Shown: piece after piece, positions 4,977 through 5,378 of the stretch
Position numbering within the stretch: position 1 is the stretch's first letter
Layout: the number at the start of each line of letters is the position of its first letter
Source: Clostridia bacterium
Lineage (GTDB): Bacteria > Bacillota > Clostridia > UBA1381
Direction of reading: 5' to 3'
DNA: 5,378 nucleotides
NCBI GenBank assembly: GCA_900770405.1
Contig: CAAGKL010000281.1
Location: 1-5,378, forward strand
Notes under the pieces: model-generated
Seen by the model: the letters and a program-made list of their open reading frames with translations, nothing else
Told to the model about the DNA's origin: nothing
Databases searched by the model: none
Program-made: the position numbers and the translations under genes

Positions 4977-5378
4977 TCAGACTACAAATCCGACCTTTTT
5001 ATATACCTTCTTAAGTGTACGCTCCGCAATGCGGATAGCCTTCTGCGCACCGTCGGTGCAGATTTGCTTTAAGTATTCCCTGTCGGCGCTGATTTTGTCA
5101 AATTCCGCACGGATCGGTCTGATGCACTCAACCACAGCCTCCGCAACATCTGCCTTAAAGTCGCCGTAGCCCTTGCCGCTGTAATCCGAAACAAGGCTGT
5201 CGATGCTTCTGCCCGTCACAGCCGACATAATTGTCAGAAGATTATTTACGCCAGCTTTCGTGTCGTCGCCCTCACGGTATTCGATAATGCCCTCCGAGTC
5301 GGTCACGGCGCTCTTGATTTTCTTTGCGATAACGTTCAGATCGTCAAGCATAGAAATATACGCTTTCGGATTTAGATC
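4977..5378 (-). CDS. trpS: Tryptophanyl-tRNA synthetase, C-terminal 133 residues
   Basis: This class I aminoacyl-tRNA synthetase charges tRNA-Trp. The frame is open at the right window edge, so roughly the first 200 of about 335 residues are missing, including the HIGH-like motif. The visible part starts DLNPKAYISMLDD, which in bacterial TrpRS follows directly after the KMSKS loop, so that signature lies just outside the window. It continues KKIKSAVTDSEG, a strongly conserved TrpRS segment. The C-terminal helical domain follows (NLLTIMSAVTGRS, YGDFKADVAEAVVECIRPI) and the protein ends in ERTLKKVYKKVGFVV, the normal TrpRS terminus, with TGA at 4977-4979. That natural end shows that TGA is a true stop in this genome. 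The methionine at 5349-5351 is internal, not a start. Only 19 bases separate it from tagO, with no terminator, so the genes are probably co-transcribed. Confidence 0.96.
   Translation of the reverse strand, partial: DLNPKAYISMLDDLNVIAKKIKSAVTDSEGIIEYREGDDTKAGVNNLLTIMSAVTGRSIDSLVSDYSGKGYGDFKADVAEAVVECIRPIRAEFDKISADREYLKQICTDGAQKAIRIAERTLKKVYKKVGFVV

Overview
The window looks like chromosomal DNA of a Gram-positive, probably clostridial (Firmicutes-type) bacterium. The reasons are strong GGAGG-type ribosome binding sites, many compact intrinsic terminators, near-consensus sigma-A promoters with 17-base spacers, and a TagO/MnaA-type pair for wall polymer linkage units. The species cannot be named from the sequence. 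Every gene I can support is on the minus strand, so the description below runs from high to low coordinates.

Right half (5378 to 2749): an intact, tightly packed gene run. It starts with the C-terminal third of tryptophanyl-tRNA synthetase (cut by the window edge). After a 19-base gap comes a polyprenyl-phosphate GlcNAc-1-phosphate transferase (TagO/WecA family), which overlaps by 14 bases a non-hydrolysing UDP-GlcNAc 2-epimerase (MnaA/WecB family). The last two enzymes would supply lipid-linked GlcNAc and UDP-ManNAc, the starting materials for a teichoic-acid linkage unit or a similar surface glycan. trpS is a housekeeping neighbour.

Middle (2748 to 2434): a small tRNA transcription unit. 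It has a TTGACG-N17-TAAAAT promoter, tRNA-Arg(CCU), tRNA-Ala(CGC) and a strong intrinsic terminator.

Left-centre (2408 to 424): a decayed pair of genes. A cupin domain like the N-terminal half of an AraC-family regulator has lost its DNA-binding half and its stop codon. It runs through its own presumed terminator hairpin, in frame, into an ADP-ribosylglycohydrolase (DraG-like) gene. That gene keeps a perfect ribosome binding site and a terminator, but is broken by a frameshift near 1479 and an in-frame TGA at 1234-1236.

Left edge (423 to 1): the terminator of the broken gene, a 14-base palindrome, a GGACAGG inverted repeat, a consensus promoter, and the first 48 codons of a secreted protein with a signal peptide.

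I found no CRISPR array, transposase, integrase, toxin-antitoxin pair or phage gene. Nothing here is convincingly a new biological system. The most interesting part is the recent decay of the regulator/glycohydrolase locus.
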